DNA from: an uncultured Austwickia sp.
GTDB lineage: Bacteria > Actinomycetota > Actinomycetes > Actinomycetales > Dermatophilaceae
Assembly (NCBI GenBank): GCA_934678955.1
Contig: CAKUSI010000156.1
Location: forward strand, 1-8,476
Direction of reading: 5' to 3'
Length of the DNA stretch: 8,476 nucleotides
Part shown: positions 1 to 4,897 of the stretch, in pieces
Layout: each line of letters opens with the position of its first letter
How positions within the stretch are numbered: the first letter of the stretch is position 1
Made by a program: the position numbers and the translations under genes
Notes under the pieces: generated by a model
Seen by the model: only the letters and a program-made list of their open reading frames with translations
Database searches by the model: none
What the model was told of the DNA's origin: nothing

Positions 1-1
1 C

Positions 2-37
2 CTGCACGGTTACCAAGAACCCAGCAAGGCGGCCTGA
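2..37 (+). CDS. possible C-terminal tail of an upstream gene (partial)
   Basis: One plus-strand frame enters from the left edge and reads LHGYQEPSKAA before a TGA at 35-37. The sequence after the stop is less GC-rich and then repetitive, as expected just past a gene. Eleven residues are too few to name a family, and a chance open frame of this length is quite possible. The upstream flank would settle it. Confidence 0.25.
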   Translation: MHGYQEPSKAA

Positions 38-77
38 GAAATCAAAAAGCCGAGTCCGTGAAACGCCGGGCAGCCCA

Positions 78-162
78 CAGCTCCCCCCGTACCATTCCCG
101 CCCACGGGCAACACCCGTACGCAAACCCCCAGCTCCCCCCGTACCATTCCCGCCCACGGGCA
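78..162. repeat. 33-bp perfect direct repeat, two copies 52 bp apart
   Basis: Bases 78-110 and 130-162 are identical over 33 bp, separated by 19 bp. Each copy contains a C-run, then GTACCATTCCCG, then a small dyad (CCCG, 4-nt loop, CGGG). Identity stops abruptly at both ends. A CCCGTAC core recurs once in the spacer at 114-120. The pair fills most of the gap before sodX. It could be a local duplication, one of a family of dispersed intergenic repeats, or a protein-binding region. Two copies do not make a CRISPR array. I see no convincing promoter here. Confidence 0.85.
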
Positions 163-196
163 GCCGACCCCCGGACCAGCGGGCGAGAATGGGCGC

Positions 197-580
197 GTGA
201 TCAGGCTCGGGCTGGCCATCGTGCGCGGCCGCTCGATGCTGCCCACGCTGCGCGACGGCGACCGGCTGCTGGTCGCATACGGTATGCGCCCTCGGGCGGG
301 TCGCCTCGTGCTGTGCCAACTGCCGCCCGACGCGGACGGCTGCGTCCGCCCGCTCGCGGTGAAGCGTCTCGTGGGGCGCGCACCCAGCCCGGACGTGCCG
401 TACGGGGTCGGCTGGGACGCTGCCAACCAGGACAACGGCTGGTGGGTGGAACGTGACAACCCCGCCGAGGGGGTTGACTCCTGGCTCGTCGGCGCGCTGC
501 CGCGCGAGGCGATCCGCGCCGTCGTTCTGGCCCGCTTCCCGCGCCCCCTCCGCTACCCTGGGCATCGCGAAAGGGAGTAG
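197..580 (+). CDS. sodX: nickel-type superoxide dismutase maturation peptidase (S26 signal peptidase family)
   Basis: 127 residues from a GTG, the first start available in this frame; the upstream ribosome site is weak. Family role: SodX is a small signal-peptidase-like protease paired with NiSOD, thought to remove the leader of the SodN precursor so that the new N-terminal His can bind nickel. Visible S26 signatures are the nucleophile box GRSMLPTL with Ser13, the general-base box PLAVKR with Lys56, GWWVERDN at about 81-88 (the GDN-type box, here RDN), and GVDSWLVGALP at about 92-102 (the DSRxxG-type box). I see no clear membrane anchor, which fits the short SodX forms. sodN lies about 1.2 kb downstream on the same strand, separated by two genes. 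The last codons and the TAG stop form the 5' edge of the following riboswitch. A generic S26 peptidase is the alternative, made unlikely by sodN. Confidence 0.9.
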   Translation: MIRLGLAIVRGRSMLPTLRDGDRLLVAYGMRPRAGRLVLCQLPPDADGCVRPLAVKRLVGRAPSPDVPYGVGWDAANQDNGWWVERDNPAEGVDSWLVGALPREAIRAVVLARFPRPLRYPGHRERE

Positions 581-679
581 TCCCCAACACCCGCATCGAC
601 ATGCTGGCCTTCCGGCCCGGTACGGGGGCCGCGGGGCGCTGGCAGGAGCAGTCGGCGCACCGGGCGGACGAGACTTTCG
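568..679 (+). promoter_or_regulatory. yybP-ykoY manganese riboswitch aptamer
   Basis: The 5' edge reads CGAAAGGGAGTAG (568-580) and the 3' edge GGACGAGACTTTCG (666-679). This matches the family pattern of AAAGGGGAGUAG paired with GCGAGACCUUU. Helix P1 is six perfect pairs, 568-573 with 674-679. The enclosed 100 nt is highly structured, including 613-618 pairing with 626-631. The family binds Mn2+ and commonly precedes Mn exporters of the UPF0016/GDT1, MntP or P-type ATPase classes. The next gene here is a GDT1 protein, so the context agrees. The 5' strand lies within the last codons of sodX, so the element is intercistronic. I have not modelled all internal helices, and a covariance-model search would confirm the call. 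Confidence 0.82.
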
Positions 680-746
680 GCCAGTGTTGCGACGCTGCAC
701 GCAACGGCCGAGGCGCTCCCACTCCTCGATCGCTGCGGGCGAGGAG
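675..746 (+). promoter_or_regulatory. riboswitch expression platform sequestering the Shine-Dalgarno site
   Basis: Several helices can be drawn by direct complementarity. Helix A: 675-682 with 706-713 (8 pairs, two G-U), continuing after a 3-nt bulge as 686-691 with 700-705 (6 perfect pairs). Helix B: CTCCTCG at 722-728 with CGAGGAG at 740-746 (7 perfect pairs), which buries the ribosome site 741-746. Helix C: CGAGG at 709-713 with CCTCG at 724-728 (5 perfect pairs). Helix A competes with P1 for 675-679 and with C for 709-713; C competes with B for 724-728. P1 therefore favours C and an open ribosome site, while loss of P1 favours A plus B and a closed one. The inferred control is translational and switched on by Mn. 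Confidence 0.65.
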
Positions 747-751
747 AGCCG

Positions 752-1333
752 ATGTATGCGTTCTTGCTGAGCACGGCCGTGATCTTCATGGCCGAAGTCG
801 GCGACAAGAGTCAACTCATGGCGTTGACCTTCGCCACCCGATACCGCGCCCGGGACGTCCTCATCGGGATCACCGTGGCCACGGCCATCGTGCACCTGGC
901 CAGCGTGGCCATCGGGGCCGCCATCGGCTCGACGTTCGCCGAGATGCAATGGGCGATCTCGATCGCCGCCGGGGTGGCCTTCCTCGGCTTCGGGGCCTGG
1001 ACCCTCCGGGGCGACGAGCTCACGGAGGACGACAAAGAAAAGGTCCACCGCAGCAGCGGCGCCGCCATCCTGGCGGTCGGGGTGGCCTTCTTCCTCGCCG
1101 AGCTGGGCGACAAGACCATGCTCGCGACCATCACGCTGGCGACGCAGGAGCACTGGTTCGGCACCTGGATCGGCTCCACCCTCGGCATGGTGGCCGCGGA
1201 CGCGATCGCCATCGCCGGTGGCGCCTACATCAGCCGGAAGGTGTCGACCCGCGTCGTCACCTTCGGCGCGGCCGCCGCGTTCTTCGCGTTCGGGCTGCTG
1301 CTGATCGTGCAGGGAATCGGGCAGCGTCCCTGA
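752..1333 (+). CDS. GDT1/UPF0016 (TMEM165) family Mn2+ exporter
   Basis: 193 residues from an ATG with GAGGAG five bases upstream. It carries the two signature repeats of the family: EVGDKS at 15-20 in the first helix and ELGDKT at 117-122 in the fourth. These lie in two homologous three-helix halves joined by a charged loop, LRGDELTEDDKEKVHR, at about 85-100. Six membrane segments are visible at about 1-22, 37-60, 67-85, 104-127, 137-158 and 168-189, the usual size and plan. Bacterial members such as MneA and MntX export Mn2+, and eukaryotic ones move Mn2+/Ca2+ against protons; the acidic EGD residues line the cation path. The Mn riboswitch directly upstream supports Mn as the substrate here. 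The role is inferred to be relief of Mn excess. It is probably on one transcript with sodX. Confidence 0.92.
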   Translation: MYAFLLSTAVIFMAEVGDKSQLMALTFATRYRARDVLIGITVATAIVHLASVAIGAAIGSTFAEMQWAISIAAGVAFLGFGAWTLRGDELTEDDKEKVHRSSGAAILAVGVAFFLAELGDKTMLATITLATQEHWFGTWIGSTLGMVAADAIAIAGGAYISRKVSTRVVTFGAAAAFFAFGLLLIVQGIGQRP

Positions 1334-1362
1334 CGCGACGCCTCGCGGTACCGTGCTACGAA

Positions 1363-1387
1363 GCCGACGGCGCCTCGCCGCGTCGGC
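1363..1387 (+). terminator. hairpin after the GDT1 gene, possible weak terminator or processing site
   Basis: GCCGACG (1363-1369) pairs perfectly with CGTCGGC (1381-1387). GCG/CGC pairs further in around a CCT loop, leaving a 2-nt bulge. There is no U-tract. It lies 30 bp past the exporter stop and before a small gene, so it could reduce read-through or protect the upstream mRNA end. In DNA this GC-rich such structures can be incidental. Confidence 0.35.
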
Positions 1388-1440
1388 ATACCGCGTCAAC
1401 CGCCGGCCGTGTTCCGGCGAGGAACAGGAAGGTGGCGGCC

Positions 1441-1611
1441 GTGGCCGACCCGGAACCCAACCGGCACGAGAAGCTCCTGAGGGCGATGCAGCAGCGGCGC
1501 CCGGCGCCGCTCCAGGGGCGCCGCAAGTTCCTCTACAACTACTCCAAGGAGATCGCCATCCTCCTCGGCCTGGCGTTCATCGCGATCGTCTTCCTCATCC
1601 AGGGGCGCTAG
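1441..1611 (+). CDS. small single-span membrane protein, unknown function
   Basis: 56 residues from GTG at 1441, with AGGAAGG eight bases upstream. A GTG at 1432, preceded by GAGGAA, would add three residues and is equally possible. The protein has a basic, polar N-terminal half (VADPEPNRHEKLLRAMQQRR, then QGRRKFLYNYSKE). One strongly hydrophobic helix follows at about 38-53, and it ends only three residues later in QGR. This resembles a C-terminally anchored protein facing the cytoplasm. I recognise no family. Coding status is supported by the two start/ribosome-site options, the sharp change from basic to hydrophobic composition, and a terminator-like hairpin just after the stop. It sits between the Mn exporter and sodN, which is suggestive but does not show a role in metal or SOD biology. 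Confidence 0.7.
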   Translation: MADPEPNRHEKLLRAMQQRRPAPLQGRRKFLYNYSKEIAILLGLAFIAIVFLIQGR

Positions 1612-1619
1612 CCACCCAG

Positions 1620-1653
1620 GCCTCGGCCGGCCACCCGGCACCTGGCCCGAGGC
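1620..1653 (+). terminator. hairpin terminator candidate before sodN
   Basis: GCCTCGG (1620-1626) pairs with CCGAGGC (1647-1653), and CC/GG pairs further inward continue past a bulge. The hairpin starts eight bases after the stop of the small membrane protein. A second short hairpin (GGGA/TCCC) follows at about 1654-1665. There is no U-run, as is common for actinobacterial terminators. It would separate the sodX-exporter transcript from sodN. Confidence 0.45.
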
Positions 1654-1675
1654 GGGAATCATCCCTGGTCAGCGA

Positions 1676-1738
1676 CTAATCGCGAAACGTTGGCATTAGC
1701 AGGGCCGACTACATATCTTCGCGCGGCGCGGGTAGGTT
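1676..1738 (+). promoter_or_regulatory. AT-rich promoter/operator region of sodN
   Basis: This is one of the least GC-rich stretches in the window. CTAAT (1676-1680) and ATTAG (1695-1699) form a perfect inverted repeat around a near-central AACGTT (1686-1691). TTGGCA at 1690-1695 is a possible -35 element. Possible -10 elements are CATATC (1712-1717, 16-nt spacing) and TAGGTT (1733-1738, a good actinobacterial TANNNT but with no matching -35). The exact promoter is uncertain. The dyad overlapping a possible -35 would suit a repressor. NiSOD genes are commonly nickel-responsive, but I cannot match this dyad to a known Nur box. Confidence 0.4.
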
Positions 1739-1776
1739 GAGGACGTACCCACGAGCCCACATCGAAGGGAGAGCGC

Positions 1777-2175
1777 ATGTTCCGCCTGTTCGCCCCCGCC
1801 GTCGAGGTCAGCGCGCACTGCGACCTGCCGTGCGGTGTCTACGACCCGGCCCAGGCCCGCATCGAGGCCGAGTCCGTCAAGGCCATCTGCGAGAAGGTCG
1901 CCGCCAACAACGAGCACGACTTCAAGACGCGCGCCATGTTCATCAAGGAGCAGCGCAGCAACCTCGTCAAGGAGCACCTGTGGGTGCTGTGGACGGACTA
2001 CTTCAAGCCCCCGCACTTCGAGAAGTACCCGCAGCTTCACACCCTCTTCAATGAGGCCACGAAGCTGGCCGGCGCTGCCGGGACGAAGGGCCACTTCGAC
2101 GTGGCCGTCGCCGACCAGCTGTTGGCCAAGATCGACGAGATCGCCGAGATCTTCTGGGAGACCAAGAAGGCCTGA
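1777..2175 (+). CDS. sodN: nickel superoxide dismutase precursor
   Basis: 132 residues from an ATG with AAGGGAG five bases upstream. It converts superoxide to hydrogen peroxide and oxygen in the cytoplasm; the known enzyme is a homohexamer of four-helix bundles. A 13-residue leader (MFRLFAPAVEVSA) precedes the nickel hook HCDLPCGVYD, so cleavage before His14 gives a 119-residue mature enzyme, close to the usual 117. In mature numbering the nickel ligands His1, Cys2 and Cys6 are present, with Tyr9 in the active-site channel and Glu17 and Arg47, which form the hydrogen-bond network holding His1. The tail YFKPPHFEKYPQLH and the ending IFWETKKA are family hallmarks. An extra Cys occurs at mature position 25. 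The leader must be cut for activity, presumably by the SodX encoded upstream. Confidence 0.98.
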   Translation: MFRLFAPAVEVSAHCDLPCGVYDPAQARIEAESVKAICEKVAANNEHDFKTRAMFIKEQRSNLVKEHLWVLWTDYFKPPHFEKYPQLHTLFNEATKLAGAAGTKGHFDVAVADQLLAKIDEIAEIFWETKKA

Positions 2176-2224
2176 CTTCATACAAGTCCCGTGAACCCGC
2201 CTGCTCGGTGGGCCCGGGCACCTG

Positions 2225-2261
2225 ACGGCGGCCGGCGCACCAGTGGTGCGTCGGCCGTCGT
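2225..2261 (+). terminator. strong sodN terminator hairpin
   Basis: ACGGCGGCCGGCGCACC (2225-2241) pairs with GGTGCGTCGGCCGTCGT (2245-2261). This gives 17 consecutive pairs, two of them G-U, around a 3-nt AGT loop. It starts 49 bp past the sodN stop. There is no U-tract, as often in high-GC actinobacteria. Its 3' arm is duplicated downstream. Confidence 0.75.
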
Positions 2262-2280
2262 GCGTCGGCCGTCGTGCGTC
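2246..2280 (+). repeat. 14-bp tandem repeat, 2.5 perfect copies
   Basis: GTGCGTCGGCCGTC occupies 2246-2259 and 2260-2273 without a mismatch, then a half copy GTGCGTC at 2274-2280. The first copy is most of the 3' arm of the sodN terminator hairpin, so the second copy can pair with the same 5' arm in an alternative register. It probably arose by slippage. Confidence 0.9.
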
Positions 2281-2406
2281 CCCGCGGCGCCGCCCCAAGC
2301 CCCATCAACTGCTGGGGCGAACCGCCGATAGGGCACCTGCAGGACCCCCGATCATCTCTCCACGGCGCTCGCCCTCATGGCAGAGCCCACCACACGAAGG
2401 GACGCC

Positions 2407-3099
2407 ATGAGCGCTCACGCGGCAGACGAGGTGCGCAGCCTCATCCTCGATGAGTTCGCGCCCTACCAGGGCACGGTGACGGGGACGATCATCGCCACCC
2501 TGCCCGATCTCGCGAGCGGTGTCGCGGCCACCCCAGCCGACGTGGGCGGCGTGTTCGGCGAGGCGGCGGCGCAGGGGGAGGTCCCCGTGGGCGCCCTCGA
2601 ATACAGCACCGACACACTCGAGTTCGGGAGCCGTCGGGACGTCCCGGTGGGGACCATCGTCACCTCGCGCGACGGCGAGGTCACCCGGCGACGCATCCTC
2701 GCCTTCGGCGGGAACGGCACGATCGGGATCGGCGCGCAGGACTACGCGTCGGCCGGACACATGCTCCCGGACGTCGAGACCGGCATGGCGGAGCTGGCCC
2801 GTTACACCCAGGGCCGGGCCCGGCAGTTGGGCTACGCGGGCTCGGTCCGCGTGGAGATCGACTTCTTCCGCGAGGGCGGCGACCTGCGTCTGTTCACGGT
2901 CGACCCGGAGTCGGGAGAGCGCGTGCAGAGCGCCACCGTGGCCGACTTCCGCGGGTTCACGTACGAGTACTCGCTGGCCTGGCCTCCGGAGCGCCAGCAC
3001 GCCGCCCACTTCGAGGCGGCCACGCGGCTGGCCCGCGCCTTCGGGGTGGCCGAGCCGCAGTGGTTCCGCGCCATCGCGCCCGTCAGCCCGCAGGGCTGA
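2407..3099 (+). CDS. conserved-looking protein of unknown function
   Basis: 230 residues from ATG 2407, which has GAAGGGA five bases upstream. An in-frame ATG at 2377 lacks a ribosome site and is not preferred. I recognise no family. The protein is soluble-looking and acidic, with no signal peptide or membrane helix. The first 60 residues (DEVRSLILDEFAPYQG, then TPADVGGVFGEAAAQGEVPV) have the spacing of helix-turn-helix-like helices. The middle is beta-rich (GTIVTSRDGEVTRRRILAFG). The rest alternates strands and helices, including SVRVEIDFF, LRLFTVDP and TYEYSLAW, ending with an alpha-helical ARLARAFGV-like segment at about 209-217. Third-position GC and the defined ribosome site support a real gene. 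It stands alone on the plus strand and its end overlaps the convergent acyltransferase gene by 17 bp. Confidence 0.85.
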   Translation: MSAHAADEVRSLILDEFAPYQGTVTGTIIATLPDLASGVAATPADVGGVFGEAAAQGEVPVGALEYSTDTLEFGSRRDVPVGTIVTSRDGEVTRRRILAFGGNGTIGIGAQDYASAGHMLPDVETGMAELARYTQGRARQLGYAGSVRVEIDFFREGGDLRLFTVDPESGERVQSATVADFRGFTYEYSLAWPPERQHAAHFEAATRLARAFGVAEPQWFRAIAPVSPQG

Positions 3100-3676
3100 G
3101 CGTCTCCCCCTCCTGGTGGTAGGTCCGGCCCGTCTGCGGGCAGCGCCACTGGTTGTCGCCGTCCTCCTCCAGCGGAACCCCGGCCTCGCCCACCCATCGA
3201 ATCCTGCGGGCGGGGTTGCCTGCGACCAGCGCGTAGGGCGGCACGTCACGCACCACCACCGAACCGGCCGCCACCAGCGCCCACGCCCCGATGGTGACGG
3301 GCGCGACGCATACCGACCGAGCCCCGATCGACGCGCCGTCCTGCACCACCACCCCGACGGCCTCCCAGTCGTGACCGCGCTTGAGGGAGCCGTCCACCGC
3401 GATGGAGCGCGGGTAGTGGTCGTTGGTGAACACCACGGCCGGCCCGACGAAGACGCCGGTGCCGAGGCGCGCCGGCTCGTACACCAGCGCGTAGTTCTGC
3501 AGCTTGCAGTGGTCACCCATGACCACGCCGGAACCCACATACGCCCCGCGCCCGATGACGCAGCCGCGGCCGAGGACCGCCTGCTCGCGCACCTGCGCGA
3601 GGTGCCAGATCGAGGTGCCCTCGCCGATCGTGGCCTCGTCGCTGACGTCGGCGCTCGGCTGGATGCGCACGCTCAT
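3083..3676 (-). CDS. left-handed beta-helix N-acetyltransferase (WbpD/WlbB type)
   Basis: 197 residues from ATG 3676 with GGAGG six bases upstream. Hexapeptide-repeat turns run through about 8-155 (for example ATIGEG, AVLGRG, CVIGRG, VVMGDH, ASIGAR, VTIGAW). They end in the typical DVPPYALVAGNPARRIRWVG. GTSIWHLAQV, CKLQNYALVYEP and VGPAVVFTNDHYPRS match the WbpD/WlbB group, which acetylates the 3-amino group of UDP-2-acetamido-3-amino-dideoxyglucuronate from acetyl-CoA; Asn85 lies where that group has its key active-site Asn. A C-terminal extension, NQWRCPQTGRTYH, at about 169-181 is seen in many relatives. The true substrate may be another amino sugar or a hydroxyl, since no aminotransferase is visible here. 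The ATG overlaps the upstream glycosyltransferase stop as ATGA, indicating translational coupling. It is the last gene of the operon. Confidence 0.9.
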   Translation of the reverse strand: MSVRIQPSADVSDEATIGEGTSIWHLAQVREQAVLGRGCVIGRGAYVGSGVVMGDHCKLQNYALVYEPARLGTGVFVGPAVVFTNDHYPRSIAVDGSLKRGHDWEAVGVVVQDGASIGARSVCVAPVTIGAWALVAAGSVVVRDVPPYALVAGNPARRIRWVGEAGVPLEEDGDNQWRCPQTGRTYHQEGETLSPAG

Positions 3677-4896
3677 GGGGTTCCTCCTGTGGCTGGCCGG
3701 GTGTGCTCTCGAAGGTCGGCGTCGCGGGTCGGACGCCCCGCCAGGACCGCGACGGCGTCGGCGAGGTCGTCGTACGGGGTCCGGGCCTGACGAACCCGCA
3801 GGCTTTCGTCAGCCAGGCGACGGCGCATGGCGTCCAGCCCGGCGGGGTCGTCCGACCAGGCGCGAAGGATCTGCGCTGTCGCCGCGCCGACGGCCTCGTC
3901 CTCGCCGCACGCCACCACCGCGCCGGCGTCGCGCTCGCGCACGAGCGCGGCCGACCGCGGCAGGTCGGTGGCCACGACGGGCAGGCCGCAGGCCAGGTAC
4001 TCGTACAGCTTGCTGGGCACCGCCTCGGCGAAGGCCGGCGTGCGCGCGAGCAGCAGCAGCCCGGCCCACGCGCCCTCGGCGAGCCGCCAGGCTCGCTCGG
4101 GGGGCATCCTCCCGTGCAGGCGCGCCCGCCCGCCCAGGGTTGCCAGCTCACGGTCCAGCCGGGCCTGATCGCGCCCCGCCACCGGCCCGACCAGGTCCAA
4201 GGTCCAGCCGTCTGCGTGGCGGAGGGCTGCCAACATCGCGAAGAGCCCGCGGGATGCGCGCAGATCCCCGATGTAGATGGCCCGCGGGGCGGCGTCGCGC
4301 GGCCCGGGCGGGGGGAGCATCGCGGAGTGCGGCAGGTTGCGCACCACGAGCCGCCGGCGGGCGGTCCGCGGCGGGAGGTGCTCGTCGGCGACCACGACCA
4401 GGTCCGCCGTGCGGGTCATCGCGAGCCCCGCCCGCGTCACGCCTCGAGCGAGGCGGCCCGGCAGGCCCGCATACCTCCTCGCCCACGCGCGGTCGGCGAG
4501 CAGCGCTGCGTAGTCCTCGTGCACGTCCACCACGAGCGCGGGACGGTCGCCGCGCGCGCGGCGCAGGGGCTGGGCGAGGGCGGCGGCCAGTCCCGAGTCC
4601 GGGTCGAGGGTCAACAGGACGCGCCCGCGCGCGAGGTATGGCTGACGCGCCGCGAGCGCCGCGCGGCCGAGCATTCCGGGCCGGCGCCACGTGCGTACGG
4701 ACGCCCCGTCGGGGCCGTCGGCGGCCTCGCCCAGGCCGAGCACCTCGACGGAAAGTCCCCTGGCGCGCAGCGCCGCCACTTCGCGGTGGAGCCGCGCGTC
4801 GGCGACATCGTGGCCGGAGGTCAGGACGCTGACGTCGGGACGCTCCCCACGCCCGGTCAGCGGCCCTGCCCCGCGGGCGTGTCGCGCGCCGGGCAC
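3673..4896 (-). CDS. GT4-family glycosyltransferase (GT-B fold)
   Basis: 407 residues from GTG 4896, chosen because GGCGAGG lies six bases upstream, overlapping the end of the preceding gene. A GTG at 4914 would add six residues but has no ribosome site. The N-terminal domain (about 20-190) starts with DVSVLTSGHDVADARLHREVAAL and contains VDVHEDY near 124-129. The C-terminal domain starts at RAIYIGDLRASRGL (about 205-218). It holds the nucleotide-sugar motif EAVPSKLYEYLACGLPVVAT, an E-x7-E with Glu291, Lys296 and Glu299. There is no membrane span, so it probably acts at the inner face of the membrane on a lipid-linked acceptor, retaining the anomeric configuration of a nucleotide-activated sugar. 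The sugar cannot be told from sequence. It lies 1 nt after the GT2 gene and overlaps the acyltransferase start. Confidence 0.92.
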   Translation of the reverse strand: MPGARHARGAGPLTGRGERPDVSVLTSGHDVADARLHREVAALRARGLSVEVLGLGEAADGPDGASVRTWRRPGMLGRAALAARQPYLARGRVLLTLDPDSGLAAALAQPLRRARGDRPALVVDVHEDYAALLADRAWARRYAGLPGRLARGVTRAGLAMTRTADLVVVADEHLPPRTARRRLVVRNLPHSAMLPPPGPRDAAPRAIYIGDLRASRGLFAMLAALRHADGWTLDLVGPVAGRDQARLDRELATLGGRARLHGRMPPERAWRLAEGAWAGLLLLARTPAFAEAVPSKLYEYLACGLPVVATDLPRSAALVRERDAGAVVACGEDEAVGAATAQILRAWSDDPAGLDAMRRRLADESLRVRQARTPYDDLADAVAVLAGRPTRDADLREHTRPATGGTP

Positions 4897-4897
4897 C

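Noticed and set aside
78..162. CRISPR-like direct repeats
   Set aside because: Only two copies, a 19-bp spacer and no cas genes; a local or dispersed repeat is more likely.
601..1611. 336-codon open frame on the plus strand
   Set aside because: Its first part is an Arg-rich out-of-frame reading of the GDT1 gene. Only the last part, from about 1441, has a plausible start and protein character and is reported separately.
1681..1745. Nur or Fur box before sodN
   Set aside because: I could not match the sequence to a known nickel- or iron-regulator consensus. Only an unspecified dyad is reported.
2305..3540. 411-codon minus-strand frame and 423-codon plus-strand frame (2519-3790) over the same region
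   Set aside because: Both are low-complexity shadows of the hypothetical gene and the acyltransferase, a normal product of high GC content.
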